Below, in pieces: positions 1 through 34,339 of a stretch of 64,000 bases of DNA; within the stretch, counting starts at the first letter, position 1, and each line of letters starts with the position of its first letter. Source of the stretch: Pempheris klunzingeri (taxonomy: Eukaryota > Chordata > Actinopteri > Acropomatiformes > Pempheridae); assembly GCF_042242105.1 (NCBI RefSeq), contig NC_092021.1:7428355-7492354 (forward strand), written 5' to 3'. A program made the position numbers and the translations under genes. The notes under the pieces were generated by a model. The model saw nothing but the letters and a program-made list of their open reading frames with translations. It made no database searches and was not told the origin of the DNA.

Positions 1-809
1 ATGTATGTCAATAGAGATGTGATGTATGTAATGGAAAGAATAATTCAATGAAGTATGTTGCTACTATATATAAAGCTATTATTCTTCCACCACTCATTGT
101 AAACCAGTTCACTTGACTTACATTGTACCTTTGAGACTGCTTTTACCATAAATATGGTAATATTTACCATTCATTACTATCACCTTTCCATGTACACATT
201 TCTTACATTGGCTACGATAAATATCCAGAAAATGTGGAGTGGACATATGGACCAGCATAAAGTCCTACAGCCTGGTCAGATGGCAGCTGCACATGCACAG
301 AGTCTCCTTGTCATCACGGGAGTACAGCGATCCCAGATGCCTGATCCAGCAAGCCCTTTTTGTGTTCATCATATGTGTACATTACTGGCTCGTTGTTCTT
401 CATCGGGGCCACCCACACATCACCTCCTTTGGGATGCATTTCCTTACATTTGATTGGGTCCTTGCACCGCTTGGTGCTCGGGCCCTAATAAAATCTCACA
501 GTGGGTCAAAAGTGAGTTAAGCCAAAGCCAAGCTGATCTGATCCTCCCATTTACAGAGTTTGCACTTAAAAAGGAGACAACTTATTGTTGTATAGTTCTG
601 ATTGGTTGTTTAACCGATTTGGTCAGCTGTCCTGTTGTCCTGCTCTTCAGTGGACTTACGCCACAGAAGTAAGTGATAAAAGCCTTTTCTGTTAGTAAGA
701 AGAGGCCTGTTACTTGTTAATTGTTGCTGCACAGGTGCTCTTATAATGTATAATCTTATAATGTAGTTAGAGATGATAAGACAGCATTTCTTCCAGGATC
801 ATTATTATT
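1..809. other. Intergenic stretch, no gene recognised
   Basis: AT-rich sequence without a convincing exon. The short open frames here (for example 154-453 and 454-672) have no recognisable domain and no splice context, so I treat them as chance. Confidence 0.6.
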
Positions 810-821
810 TAAATACATCAT

Positions 822-1196
822 CTCATCTCATCTCATTTTCTATACCGCTTATCCGTCAGGGTCGCGGGGGAGCTGGAGCCTATCCCAGCTGACATTGGGC
901 GAGAGGCGGGGTCACCCTGGACTGGTCACCAGCCAATCATAGGGCCACATACAGAGACAGACAACCATTCACACTCACACTCACACCTACGGACAATTTA
1001 GAGTTACCAATTATCCTAATGTGCATGTCTTTGGATTGTGGGAGGAAGCCGGAGTACCCGGAGAGAACCCACGCTAGCATAGGGAGAACATGCAAACTCC
1101 ACACAGAAAGACCCCGGGTTCAAACCGGGATTTGAACCCAGAACCTTCTTGCTGTGAGGCAACAGTGCTAACCACCACAGCACCACCACGCTGCCC
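822..1196 (-). mobile_element. tRNA-like SINE-type repeat with intact target duplication
   Basis: This belongs to a repeat I recognise as very abundant in teleost genomes. Read on the minus strand it starts with a GC-rich head holding an A-box-like stretch (about 1160-1173) and a Pol III B-box-like GGTTCAAATCC (1128-1138). It ends in a short ATGAG-type tail (822-835). The 12 bases TAAATACATCAT flank it exactly on both sides (810-821 and 1197-1208), a target-site duplication as left by LINE-driven insertion. The perfect duplication suggests a fairly recent insertion. The repeat name is not assigned. Confidence 0.8.
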
Positions 1197-1388
1197 TAAA
1201 TACATCATATAAATTGATATTCACTTTTCTGTGTGATATCAGGTCCATTATTACACATCTTTTAATGCATGGCAGCAACAAAGGAACAGTGCAGGTGAGA
1301 ATGACACACAGTGCATAACACATATAGAATAAACCACCCAACAGTATATAAAGTAGCTGAATACCCCCAACATGAAACTCACTGCTTA

Positions 1389-1395
<7 letters not shown>

Positions 1396-1443
<48 letters not shown>
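1396..1443. repeat. (CA)n microsatellite
   Basis: Uninterrupted CA repeat of about 24 units just downstream of the SINE. Open frames over it encode only Cys-Val or Thr-His runs and are not genes. Confidence 0.95.
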
Positions 1444-1447
<4 letters not shown>

Positions 1448-1599
1448 ATCAGTAATAATGATATAGACATAAAATGTTAAAAACAAAGCACAATTAGTGT
1501 TTTTATTTACTGTATTAGTTTTCTGGTAACAGCTTTTCTATATGTAATAATTTGAATGCACAACTTTGTTAGTTTTACTGAAGTAAAGATGTCTGTTTT

Positions 1600-2208
1600 T
1601 TGATGCAGTGTTTGAGTGTCGCCGCCAGATGGCAGTGTTGCTCCAGGCCGCGGCGGTGCGCAGCGCCCGGACCCGCTCTCCTCCTCCTCCTCCTCCTCCC
1701 CCTCACCCCCTTCCTCCTCCTCCTCCTCCTCCCTCTCCTCCTCAGCACCGCCGCTGCAGCTCGCTGACTGCCGCGGAGCGTCGTTTCGCTGAAGTCAGTC
1801 CAGACCTCTGATTTCCTGTCTGCCGGAGGAGCTCCACTCGGAGCTGACCTACGTGAAGCCAACAGGGAAGCCGCCTGCTGCTCCACCAGCACTCGGATTT
1901 TTTTATTCTCTCCTCCTCAGATGATTTGGAAATGTGGTGCGGAGCGCTTCATCCTGCAGCCAAAACCTGCGATCAGCTGCAGCAGCAACTTGGGAGATAA
2001 TTGTGTTTCTTTGCACGGTGCATCCAGTCAATGACGGCCAAGTTCGAGTCGCTCGGATGCTGTTTGAGGCGCTGAGCAGAGGGCAGGACACCAGATGATG
2101 TCCGGATTATTCTTTACTTGAACGACCTTGGGTTTATTTCTTTTCTCGCCGGATTGTTTGTCGGTGGAATGGAGAAAAACCTGCAGCTTTTGGCACACTC
2201 TGTTAAAA
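1600..2208 (+). promoter_or_regulatory. CpG-rich promoter and probable 5' non-coding exon of the smAKAP gene
   Basis: GC- and CpG-rich block (densest at 1620-1790) with CTC/CCT runs, standing out from AT-rich surroundings. It lies about 1 kb upstream of the smAKAP coding exon on the same strand. A donor-like AAAA|GTATGT at 2208/2209 could join it to the acceptor at 3080. The start site cannot be read from sequence alone; exon limits are inferred. Confidence 0.5.
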
Positions 2209-3080
2209 GTATGTACAGCTCTGCAGGAGCACAGCACATGTTCATTTAAATGTCATGTTTGCAGAGAGATTCCCACTGAGGCTCAGGGCAGGTTTGCACT
2301 AAAGATCCGCGCTGTGTTGCTCCAATAAGTCAGTTATCAGGTTTAATCCAAATCCCATGTGTGTGTCTGTCTGAAAGCTAATGGATGCTCCCACAGTTTG
2401 GTGCACATTAACCTTAAGACACGTTTACAGCCGTTTAAGCTCATTAACATAATATGAGATCAGGCTGAGGGCTTCTGTGACAGTCCTCACAGACTCCTTT
2501 GTTGCACCTCCAAATGTTGTTTTACTCACAGGGAGACTCCCCGCTCCGCGTGAATCATTCATGGCCTGCGTGTTGTGTGGACTACAGCATGCAGCTTTCT
2601 GAATGGAGCACATGAGCGCCAAGGCCTGTAGTCCTCGACAAGGAGCTGTCAGTGTGAATCAGGCGAGGGGCGGCTAGTGGAGCAGATGGGAGACACAGGC
2701 TTACAACAAAACAGCATCAGCGCGCACAAGCCACAGACAGACGTCCCCATGTCATGCAATACAAAATAGGCCGGGGGATTGAGTCATAAAACACTCCGAG
2801 GTAGGGGAGGGAGGGAGGGAGGGAGGGAGGGGGGTGAATGAGTAACACACTTGATGTGCAGAGGAGCAGAGAATGCTTAAACATGACCCTGCAGAGGTGA
2901 GCCACGTAGAGGCCTTGACCTCCAGCCAGACACTGGAGGGCTACATAGGCGCCACAGCCACTGCTCCCAGTCCTTCCCTCGCTCCCACTGGCTGGTATTT
3001 GTAGGTTGTCTCTGATGGACAATAAATCACTGAAATCCTCCCTCTCCCCTTGTCTCTTTCCACTCTCTTTCTCTCTGCAG
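2209..3080 (+). other. Probable first intron of the smAKAP gene
   Basis: Stretch between the candidate donor at 2209 and a strong acceptor (pyrimidine tract then CTGCAG) ending at 3080. It holds a (GGGA)n tract at 2804-2833. I see no exon in it. A 186-codon minus-strand frame (2717-3277) overlaps the true gene and resembles no family. Confidence 0.45.
2804..2833 (+). repeat. (GGGA)n tract, possible G-quadruplex
   Basis: About six GGGA units run into a six-G stretch. Many closely spaced G-triplets could form a G-quadruplex in the plus-strand (transcript-sense) orientation of the smAKAP intron. Confidence 0.85.
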
Positions 3081-3422
3081 TTGAGGAAGAGATGAGTTCT
3101 AGTCTGCAAGGGACCACCAGACCCACACAGGGATGGACCTCCTAGCCGGTCGCCCCCCCAGCGGCCTCTGAAGCACCACCCTCTCACTGTGTAATACTTG
3201 ACCGTCACACGTGTTGGCACTGAGCAGACATGGATGAGAGCGGGAGTGGATGACAGGAGCGCAAAGGCGACTGCCACGGAGAGAAGTCGAGGGGAAGCAG
3301 AGAGTTGTCTCTGGGATGTACTGACCGCTCACCGTTCGAAATCTAACCAAAGACTCCGTCGCACCTTACTGCCAGCGCACATCTGCCACCCTAAAGTAAA
3401 TCAATGGTACATCCTCCAGAGC

Positions 3423-3698
3423 ATGGGGTGTGTTAAATCCAAGAGGAGCAACTGTGCTGGACAAAATGCAAACTCCACAGAGAAGGTGGAAGGCAAAGCC
3501 AAGGGGTCGAGGGGCGAGAAAGCGTACTTGGTTCACTCAGAGATGGGCTCGCCGGAGAGCTCCCCTCAGGTCAACCCAGTGCTGCTGGAGTACGCCCAGA
3601 GGCTCTCCGAGGAGATCGTGGCCCGGGCCGTGCAGCAGTGGATGGAGGTAGACCGTCGCTACAGCGACATCCCCTACATTGAGTGTGATGTGCCGTGA
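3423..3698 (+). CDS. Small membrane A-kinase anchor protein (smAKAP, C2orf88 family)
   Basis: Encodes 91 aa in one exon that follows an acceptor at 3080. The protein starts MGCVKSK: Gly2 fits N-myristoylation and Cys3 palmitoylation, with a basic stretch for membrane binding, as in known smAKAP. Residues 53-75 (VLLEYAQRLSEEIVARAVQQW) form the amphipathic helix expected to bind the type I regulatory subunit of PKA, and the end DIPYIE is the family's hallmark. Family members are about 95 aa, so the length fits. The ATG has a strong context (A at -3, G at +4) and is the only start that exposes MGC. The frame stays open upstream, with another ATG at 3234 in a weak context that would bury the lipid signal. 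Role: tethering PKA type I at the plasma membrane and cell contacts. The neighbour HIBCH is convergent, as in human. No transfer or damage is seen. Confidence 0.85.
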   Translation: MGCVKSKRSNCAGQNANSTEKVEGKAKGSRGEKAYLVHSEMGSPESSPQVNPVLLEYAQRLSEEIVARAVQQWMEVDRRYSDIPYIECDVP

Positions 3699-6436
3699 CA
3701 TGGGGAGGGCTGTCGCAGTGGAAAGGCCAAGCTGAGACTGCCTTGACCTTTGATTCCGGAGGCTCTACGTGTGATTAGGTCAGTAGTCTCAAACACCTTC
3801 ATTCAGAATGCATTCTTCAAGCATCTACCATGATGTGAGCAGGAATGTGAATGGGCTGTCAGTAATTCAGTTTTGACCCACTTTTGGATTGGATTATATG
3901 TGGATTGAGCCTAAAAACCCTGTTCTAAAGCGACCAAAGCACTCTGATCCCGTCCATGTCTCTGTGATTATCTGTATCAAAGCTGGAGCCTTGCTGAAGC
4001 AGAGTGTCTTCAGCTGGATATCATCTGTCTCAGACCTTATTTGTCCCCACTCCCAGTAGGTGTTGGCTCTCTGTGGCTGCAAGAAAGTAAGAAATCCTAT
4101 CAGATATTGCCTGGAATTGTAATGCCAGCGAAAGTTTATCCTGTCCGTTGACGCTGTCCGAGGGCCAAGAATCGTTCCTCTTATGGAGGAAGTTATTAAT
4201 AGATCCCTTCATTCTGTGACGGCTCTCACTTGAAAACCTTCCCTGGTATCGTCAGGTCACAAACACACCCAGCTGTCCGGCCCCTTCTGGTTGGACTACA
4301 GGCTCCACTGGTTGAAGTTCTCCCTTAATGGCCCCCCCTGAGACCCAGTGGCTGAGCCACAGCGAAGAGCATCTTCCTCCGCCCTACTTATCTCACTGCC
4401 ATTAGGCAGCCTCCACCGCAGCCCTCCACCCAGCAGGGAGGGTCCTCAAAATGGGTCCAGGAAATTATGTGTACAAGTTGTGTGTTTCCTGTTCTCCAGG
4501 ATATTCTGTATACACAAGCCACAGTATGGGAACTTTGACATGAGGATCCAGATCACTGGGGGCCTGCTGGTCTCTCAACCACAAAGAAACCAGGCCATCA
4601 GAAAGGATTGACACACTTTTGAAAAAGGATTTGGCTCGTCAACAGAACTGGAGTTAAAAATCAAAACAAAACACGTGATTTTGGCTAAAATGTTGTAGGC
4701 CTAGGTTTTTTTTGTCAACATTGTGTCATTGTACAACATCTATTTGACAAATACTGCCATCTGCCCAATAGAGGACGACAGCACAAATATGCAAACCTCG
4801 AAATCCATGACACCTCAGTCCAGCACACGGCTTCTGAAAAAGGTGGGGTGCTGCTCCGCATCGATGCATTAAGTACCGGCACAGAGTAGGTATATTTGGA
4901 ATAGAGGTTCACAACTGCCAAAGTCCTTAATGAATGTTACTTCGGGCCCAACACAGCTAAGGTGAATTCTTTTATACTGTATGATTTCTATCAGTGGGGC
5001 TATTATACACGTCCGGTCTTTGTTCAAGTGGAGCTGCAGGCCGAGGCCTCTGAAGTCAACAGCTAATAACTGATGTCATTGGGATTTACCCAAAATTGAA
5101 GTTGCATCTCCAGTTAGGCTCCACTGAAAAACATCGAAGAAACCTAAACTGCCACACAACTATTTGCAGTGATAAAAGCTTGGAATAGTGTCGTAGCAAA
5201 GAAAGGAAAACCATGACAGTAGTGGCTGCACGTATACTTCAGCACATGCTGATAAGCCATATGAAACAGTGGCAGGGTGCTCTGCCCACTTGCCTTCTCC
5301 CCATGTCCTTTCTTATAGTGTGACAGTGTTTCTGTGTCTAAAGCTGGACATTACCAAGACAATACAGCTGATGTCAGTCACATTCTATTGGGAAATATAA
5401 CCAATACAGATGCTGCAAAATGTGCCCATTTTAGTGAAAATTGATCAACAAGTCATTGTGAATGGCATTGCTTAGGAGAGCGGGGTTCGTTATAAAACAC
5501 TGCCCCAAACCCTGCAAATCAACACTGAAAACAGAATTTGCACTAATCCGTGCGGACAGATGAATCTCTGGGGGTCCTCCCAGACATGTTGTGAACACAC
5601 TAAAATTAGAGATGACATATTTCTCCTCACACCATATTCCTGATTCTTCTTCCTCTGATGCCACTTGTTTAGCTTCAGATAGAACAATAATAATCTCACT
5701 GCGGTGCTGGGAAACTCTTCTCTGTGAACGTTGGGATTCGAAAGACCAGAAGGCCTGTTTGAATAGAACGAGACAGAGCTGACAGCAGTTTGGTCAGTCC
5801 ACGCACATTTTCTTTACAGTTCACCAACCGGAGGATGAGTCATTCTGTTTCACATTTAGAATAGTGACACTAAACCGAGTGATGGCAATCTGTTTCTTAG
5901 GTTATACGTCAGAGATGTTGCCATAATGCTGATGTCAGGCTTGACTGTGCAAAATGTTCAACATCACAGAGAAAAGTTAAGTTTTGACAAATTGTCTTCT
6001 GTGTTTACATATTTCCAAGAGATTGAGTTATTTTTAACTCTGGCAAAGATCAGGTCTTGTGGTTGTCTGAGAGAAAAGCAGTGAGTCGGATTTCCCCTCT
6101 TCAGACAGCCACGAAGGGGCCGAGTCTGCACCACAAGCGGTTAAAAATGCGATCCAGTGTGAACGCCTGTCTTCATTCAAACATCTGTGTCTTCCAGTTG
6201 ATGCTTTTACCACTGACTGAAAGGCTGCCAACGCTTCCATCTGGAAACAGTGATTTGTGGTTTTTAAAGGTCACCCATTTTAAACTATTTCATTACTCCA
6301 GGTGTTTGACAGAGATGGGAGGTGCTGCTATATTGGCCAGACTCACCGGACACTTTTCGTAGGATTTATTCATCACAGGAGGGGTAGACCCCCTGAGGAG
6401 CAGGAATATGTAGTGTCCTTTGGTACGGTTCACATT
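3699..6436 (+). other. Probable smAKAP 3' UTR and intergenic sequence
   Basis: No further coding exon is recognised after the smAKAP stop. I found no AATAAA on the plus strand before 7241, so the 3' UTR may be long. Short open frames in this region show no family resemblance. Confidence 0.4.
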
Positions 6437-6743
6437 CGGGCTGCAACTAACGATGATTTTCATCATCAGTTAATTTGTCACTTATTTTCTTGATTAACTG
6501 CTTTGTGTATAAAATGTCAGAAAATACTAAAAAATTTCTTTCCACAGCTCAAAGTGATTCTTTATTCAACCAGCAGTCCACAAACCCAAAGATGTTCAGT
6601 TTACACATGTAATGTGCATGTCATCAGATGGCAGAGAAAGGCATCAAATCCTGACATTTGCTGAAGCCACAAAATTATTTATCAATTTATCGATGATCAA
6701 AAATACCTGATTCGACTATCAATTAATTTCTACAGCTCCTGTT
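6437..6743 (+). mobile_element. MITE-like non-autonomous DNA transposon
   Basis: Starts GGGCTGCAACTAACGAT, passes through TATAAAATGTCAGAAAAT, and ends with an imperfect inverted counterpart of the start (CTACAGCTCCT). I recognise this layout as a common teleost MITE-like repeat, usually derived from DNA transposons. Related pieces lie at 21657-21750 and 49497-49580. The superfamily is not assigned. Confidence 0.65.
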
Positions 6744-7240
6744 TAAATGAGTTACGAGTTCTGCTGCAGCCTGAGCTGAACCTGCCTGTCCATAGGTCCC
6801 TTCACTACAGATCTTATGCTGCTTGGACCATCCAGTTGATCCAATAACGCACTACCTACAGCTGGTCAATCTCAGCTCATCATTGCCAACGGTATCACAG
6901 GGTTGCACCCAAAATGCCTCTGATGTATCAGTGTTTTACAACAGTCAAAGTGACCCACGGATGAAACAGCTGTCAGGGAGCTGAAGCGAAAAAAGATGAG
7001 CGGACTAGACTGTAAAGTGAAACACAAGAAGCCATTTGATGAGCGGTTCCCTTCATTTGTCTGTTGCCAAATATGTGAGTAACAGCCTCTGGGAAGCAGC
7101 TCCGCAAGAAGGTTCATGTCAGCCTGTGAACACATCGTCGTAAAAAATAACTTAAAATGTGTGACCTTTTGCATATTCTTATACAATATTCATATAACTT
7201 GCAAACTGTACATACAGTGTGTGTAAAAACTGATGCTGCC

Positions 7241-7246
7241 AATAAA
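7241..7246 (+). terminator. Candidate poly(A) signal for the smAKAP transcript
   Basis: AATAAA on the plus strand, the first I found after the stop at 3698. Another lies at 7516-7521. Use by this gene is inferred only from order and strand. Confidence 0.25.
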
Positions 7247-7371
7247 TCAGACTTCTGCCTTCTATCATTACTGAAATATTACATCGTTTTAGTTCTGAAA
7301 TGCGTTGAAGTACACACACACACACACACACTCCTTTCAAGATATTAGTGGCACACACCGACTCAACAGTG

Positions 7372-7377
7372 TTTATT
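7372..7377 (-). terminator. Candidate poly(A) signal for HIBCH
   Basis: TTTATT on the plus strand reads AATAAA on the minus strand. It lies about 1.7 kb beyond the HIBCH stop. A weaker ATTAAA form at 8159-8164 is closer. If 7372 is used, the HIBCH and smAKAP 3' ends nearly meet. Confidence 0.25.
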
Positions 7378-9094
7378 TAAAACAAGACAGGTGGAGATGC
7401 TGCATCCTGGACAAGAGTGAGCACACGGCAGGTTAGAAGTTCAGCTGCACCAAGGACAAATAAAAGGATCTAGAAATGACTGCTGGCCAGCGTTGTTTGA
7501 AGAGCAAATGGGAGCAATAAAGCATGAGTGTCTACCTGTGACGTGGGGAGAAATACTCGGACTGTGCTCTCAGTAATTATGGTGCTTTATAGTCTACAGT
7601 ATGTGGGAGGTCGTCCTGTCTGCCTATTGAGCCGCTGTGAAGGCTGAAAGAGCCTCGGACTGCATGTGGCACCGCCGGTGGTGCTTTAGGAACGTGACGC
7701 ACAGATTATAAGAGGCAACTACTGAAATGAGACCTGTGTTACTCAGACAGACTGTGAACGTGCAGGACGAGAGGATGGGGAAAATAAAGGTGTTTGCTCG
7801 GGTTTCAAAAATCACAGAAAAAGTGGTGAAACCCGATTCGTGTGATTCATTCGAAGCAGACTGTGGCCTCAGATAAAATGTGCAAGACTTCTTGCCAATA
7901 CTGCAGGTGTAGCAGACCCATCTGTAACCGGACACGCATTAAAATAAGTGTGTTTACTTTCTAGACTTCATATCTGAGCAGCTTGGTGCTTTCATGCTGA
8001 TAACAAAGGCACTTTATACGGGCCGGTCGCTGTTTTACAAGGACACTTCATAAACAGGTCATAACAGATCCTGTTCTCAATAACTGGACTTCTTTTAAAC
8101 ACAAGCAGTTTCTTCGCTTACCAAGAACACAACATTTGAGATGACGTTACCTTCTCTCTTTAATCTGGCCATCTGTTCCAGCATTGATGCCTAATTTGAC
8201 TGGCTGTCGCATTAATAATGCAGCTACTGATTTATGGAGGTGATTTGATTCCAGCTGAAAAACAGTGACGTATCCATCAGAAGAAGTTGGAAAGAGATAT
8301 GCACTTGATCACACACGTTTGAGACTGCTGAAAACACATTTGTTTTGTAAAATGCAATGTGACAATCAGATTCAGAACAAATGTATATTGATATATTTCT
8401 AATCCTGCCATTTGTCTTGGGAATGTTGCTTGGATGTGTCCATTTAACGTGAAAAAGCCAACACCAATAAAAAGAAAAAGACTGGAAAAAAGAAAGAAAC
8501 TACAGTAATGGAGAGAGCATATGATTGGTATTAGAACAAATGACCACACTGCAGAAATATGGATGATACTGATCCATGTCACATCAACAAACACCCACAG
8601 GAAATGTAATAAAGCACTCAGCAGTGAGATCCTTTTCTCCTCCCATGTCCTCGTGTTAATGCTGCTGTGCAGCAGATTCTTTGAATTTGCAGTGGAAGAG
8701 AGTTACCTCTGTACTGCTTATGTAAAAAGGACTCTGCTTCCACTGCAGAGCAGGTTTACACTACGCATTTCTCATGTGTGACACACAGGGCATCTGCTAG
8801 CTACCTCTTCTGCTACTATTTTCGATTTCTGGCTGCCAACATGAATCAGAGCTTCTCCTCCTCAGTTGCAGAGGGGCAGCCTGGATCTTCCTGTAAAATG
8901 CTCCCACAGTGTTAAATGGTACAGCCTGACTATTAACTACATGACCTATGTATGTACTCGACTTTCCCCCATCCTCAACAGTACAGTCCTCTCACATGAG
9001 TGACCCTAAAGGGGTGTGAGGAAAGGAGGTGTGGCGAAGGGTTCGAAGGATGGTTCGTGTCTGAAGGTGGGAAGCAGCTGCCGGCTGGTAGACG

Positions 9095-31848
<22,754 letters not shown>

Positions 31849-32110
31849 TATTATCTTTGACTTGTGTCGTCTGTCCAGTTGCTGCACTTTTAGGCACAGC
31901 TTCCCAACTTTGCTCTCTGTCTGTAGTCTCTGCGTTTACTTCCTGAAAGAGGCACCGAGCTACTCCTGATTGGTTGCTTTGGTGGCGTCACGGTGGGCGT
32001 ACGCACCACCGAGGGAGATTCAGTCCGCGGCGTGTCTCCGCCACACTGCCACCTGCTGTAGGGAGGCAGCGCGGCCACTCCTGGGGTCTAAACGATGAAA
32101 GACATTTATT
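31849..32110 (-). promoter_or_regulatory. HIBCH promoter and 5' UTR region
   Basis: Just upstream of the HIBCH start codon the minus strand reads CAGGAAGTAAAC (ETS-type GGAAGT core, about 31936-31945), then AACCAATC (NF-Y/CCAAT box, about 31967-31974), in a CpG-richer block to about 32070. There is no TATA box. This fits a housekeeping mitochondrial gene. Site calls are by motif only. Confidence 0.5.
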
Positions 32111-32679
32111 TGGCTATTTAACCTTTTTGTCCACTCATGGCAGCGATGAAATAGTGAAAAGAACTAGTAAACCAGTAGTTAAACAGTATGGCAGTTCTGT
32201 TTGGGCTATAGGTAGACATAACACGTAACATAGAGTTTACTGCATTTACTCTGTGACTACTGCGCTTGAGTATTCACTTCCTCTATATTAACTTTCACAG
32301 GGAAAGATTGTACTTTTCATTTCATGCATTTCAAAATTCAAGTTTTGCGACAAACCGTATAAGGAACTTATGATGAAAATATGATGCATTGTGATAGACT
32401 AGACTTCCCAACAGTGTATAAAGAAGTTACAATCAGCTTTTGCCTCCAGCTACAATATTAAAATGCTGCTTACACAGTGATGCATCAGTGATAACAATCC
32501 AGTAATATAATATAATGTATAATATGATAATAACGCTGCCGGGGGCCATTGCATGTAATAAGTCCTGCTAATACTATACTATATTATACTTTTACCAGAG
32601 TTTAGTTGTGAATGTAGGGCTTTTAGTATTTTCATTTGCGTATTTTATACAGTCTGTGATTAGTAGGCTACCAGTGTTT

Positions 32680-33500
32680 AGTAATAAACAAAAAAACAGA
32701 ATATGTTTTATATTTTACATTCTTCAAAGTAGCCACCTTTAGCTTTGATGACAGCTTTGCACACTCTTGGCATTTTCTCAGTCACCTGGAATGGTTTTCA
32801 ATTTAACACGTTTGCCTTGTCAAGGGTTAATTTGTGAAATTTTTTGCATTCTTAATGTGTTTGAGACCATCAGTTGTGTTGTGCAGAGGTGGGGTTGGTA
32901 CACAGATCTATACAGTGAATAGCCCTATTCATCTACTGTTCTAATCTATATTATGGCAAGAACCACTCAACTAGGAGAATTGACAGCCCATCATTATTTT
33001 AAGACATGATAGTCAATCAGTCTGTAAAATTTCAGGATTTGAATGTATCCTCAAGTGCAGTCTCCGTCCATCAAACACTATGATGAAACTGGCTCTTGTG
33101 AGGACCGCCCCAAGAAAGGAAGACCCAGAGTTACCTCTGCTGCAGAAGAAAAGTGCATTAGAGTTACCAGCCTCACAAACCGCAAATTACACCTCAGATT
33201 AGAGCCACATAAATGCTTCACAGATTCAAGTAGCAGAAACATTTCAACATCAGCTCTTCAGAGTAGACTGTGTGAATCAGGCATTCATGGTCGAATTGCT
33301 GCAAAGAAGCCACTGCTGATGAAGACCAAGAAGAAGAGGAGAGCTGATTGGGACAAGGAACACAAGGATTGGACATTAGACACCAGTGCAAATCTATATC
33401 TATAGTCCAAATTTGAGATTTTTGGTTCCACCTGCTGTGTCTTTGTGAGATGCAGAAAAGGCGAGCGGATGGTTTCTACATGTGTGTTCCACTTGTCTGG
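32680..33500 (+). pseudogene. Tc1-type DNA transposon relic
   Basis: The left part (32700-32800) carries the CTTCAAAGTAGCCACCTTTA stretch of a known fish Tc1 subfamily. From ATGGCAAGAACCACTCAACT (32954) a transposase reading begins, frameshifted near 33010-33045 and continuing in the frame of 33043-33405. Recognisable parts are RPKKGRPRVTSAAEEK, LTNRKLHLR, GIHGRIAAKKPLL and HKDWTLD. The frame breaks again, and SKFEIFGS-like sequence follows at about 33410. The catalytic DDE region and the right end are absent. It is a dead, 3'-truncated copy between HIBCH and the PRR13-like genes. Confidence 0.8.
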
Positions 33501-34200
33501 CGCACAATATTTAAATGTCACCTTTCCCAGGACCAAATAGCCCTGGGTCCTAGCACAGTGTGAAAATAGTCTGTAGTTAAAAAGATGTGTGAGATCCCTT
33601 TGGAGTTTGCCAAGAAATGCTTTGTAAATAAACAGAATGAACCTAACTTTCTATACATACATCTTCCACCACTGGCTATAAACACTGTTGTGTGTCCCTC
33701 AAAGACTGGTGAACTTGTGCTGTAAAGTGTTTGATTACACAGGCTATCACAGTGAGATTAGGGTGACTGCACTGGCAGCTCCAGGGTGTGATGTACTGCA
33801 GTGACCAAGGTGGGGCTGAGGAAACCTTCAACCTTCCCTGAGCAAATAAAGAGCACACCTTGGTTACATTAGCCAGGGCAATAAATTAATGCATTAAGTG
33901 GCATGGAGACAAAATCAATAAAAAAGACAGACATTGAATAGTTTCTAGCTTTTCTCATGTGCAGACAGCACTTTTAATTTTTCTCTCCCAAACACAATCA
34001 TGGATACAACGGTGCCTGCATAATTCTGAAATATTACGGAAAGATTACAGTTCATCATAGCAGACAACAAATGTTCAAACATCCAGAATTGGTGGATGCT
34101 GTGGAGTGAGTCATGTAAAACCTAAAATGTTTTTCATATAATATGTTTTGGCATTTTGGGGTACCGTTTTGTAAAAAAAAAACAAAAAGCATTTTCATTA
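33500..34200. other. Intergenic stretch, nothing recognised
   Basis: AT-rich sequence between the Tc1 relic and the 3' end of the first PRR13-like gene. No exon or named repeat is seen. Confidence 0.6.
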
Positions 34201-34202
34201 CA

Positions 34203-34208
34203 TTTAAT
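34203..34208 (-). terminator. Candidate poly(A) signal, PRR13-like copy A
   Basis: ATTAAA on the minus strand, 132 bases beyond the stop codon of copy A. The distance resembles that in copies B (about 127) and C (about 79). Confidence 0.35.
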
Positions 34209-34339
34209 TGTTTAAAGATGTGACCATCGATGTGGAGAAACATTCAGGCAGTAAAATAGTGATTATAATATAAGGTAGGAGGATGAAGGTTTCCAGGTAG
34301 CACCTCGTCCTGCTTCTCTTCCCATTTGGGAGTCTTCAT

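Noticed and set aside
1050-1196. Possible tRNA gene (A- and B-box-like motifs)
   Set aside because: It cannot be folded into a clear cloverleaf by eye, and it forms the head of a dispersed SINE-type repeat.
2717-3277. 186-codon minus-strand frame
   Set aside because: It overlaps the smAKAP exon and intron antisense, has no domain, and contains translated simple repeat (GGGA)n.
33043-33405. Tc1 transposase frame as a working gene
   Set aside because: Frameshifted at both ends and lacking the catalytic region and right end, so it is a relic.
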